Part shown: positions 5,447 to 5,476 of the stretch, piece by piece
Position numbering within the stretch: position 1 is the stretch's first letter
Layout: every line of letters starts with the position of its first letter
Source of the DNA: Candidatus Roizmanbacteria bacterium CG06_land_8_20_14_3_00_34_14
GTDB taxonomy: Bacteria > Patescibacteriota > Microgenomatia > UBA1406 > GWC2-37-13
Direction of reading: 5' to 3'
NCBI GenBank assembly: GCA_002779665.1
Contig: PEVZ01000039.1
Location: 947-6,422 of the forward strand
Length of the DNA: 5,476 nucleotides
The notes under the pieces: generated by a model
What the model was told of the DNA's origin: nothing
Databases searched by the model: none
Seen by the model: only the letters and a program-made list of their open reading frames with translations
Position numbers and translations under genes: made by a program

Positions 5447-5476
5447 CTGATTTCATCTGATTTCATCTGATTTCAT
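5447..5476. repeat. Perfect 10-bp tandem repeat, three copies, continuing off the window
   Basis: The decamer CTGATTTCAT occurs three times without mismatch at 5447-5456, 5457-5466 and 5467-5476, where the window ends; the true copy number is unknown. It lies in noncoding DNA 23 nt after the GT4 stop. It has no palindromic character and no resemblance to the dRS3-like element. It is a minisatellite-type tract, probably arising by replication slippage. Confidence 0.85.

Overview
This AT-rich window carries six protein-coding genes in two divergent, tightly packed groups. All fit the synthesis, assembly or decoration of a cell-surface glycan or glycolipid. No ribosomal marker or rRNA is present, so taxonomy is inference. 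The low GC, very short intergenic gaps, lack of Shine-Dalgarno sites, and the combination of DUF2304, DUF2142 and GT2/GT4 genes suggest a Candidate Phyla Radiation (Patescibacteria, perhaps Microgenomates-like) genome. I hold this at about 0.6. The standard code fits: no gene contains an in-frame TGA, and TGA and TAA both serve as stops.

Left arm, minus strand, transcribed right to left from about 2780: a polyprenol-phosphate-sugar synthase-like GT2 (2774-2094), a three-helix DUF2304 protein (2092-1790), a second GT2 with a membrane-associated C-terminus (1786-764), and a class I SAM methyltransferase (756-49). Gaps are 1, 3 and 7 nt, so this is almost certainly one operon. Bases 1-48 hold no callable gene.

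Right arm, plus strand: a DUF2142 polytopic membrane protein (2892-4247) and, 12 nt later, a GT4 glycosyltransferase (4260-5423). A small hairpin and a perfect 10-bp tandem repeat follow and run off the window edge.

A plausible division of labour is as follows. The GT2/DUF2304 pair makes or presents a lipid-linked sugar. The second GT2 and the GT4 extend a glycan on the cytoplasmic side. The DUF2142 protein may act at the membrane on lipid-linked sugars, and the methyltransferase may cap or modify the product. The sugars and the polymer cannot be read from the sequence.

The most notable features are repeats rather than genes. A 60-bp compound palindrome made of two dRS3-like hairpins sits between the divergent groups and appears to supply the -35 box of the right-hand promoter. 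A single arm of the same family lies in frame inside the DUF2142 gene. The three arms differ by compensatory changes that preserve the stem. The GT4 gene also contains in-frame heptanucleotide tandem repeats. I found no evidence for a defence system, CRISPR array, complete insertion sequence or other new multi-gene system.
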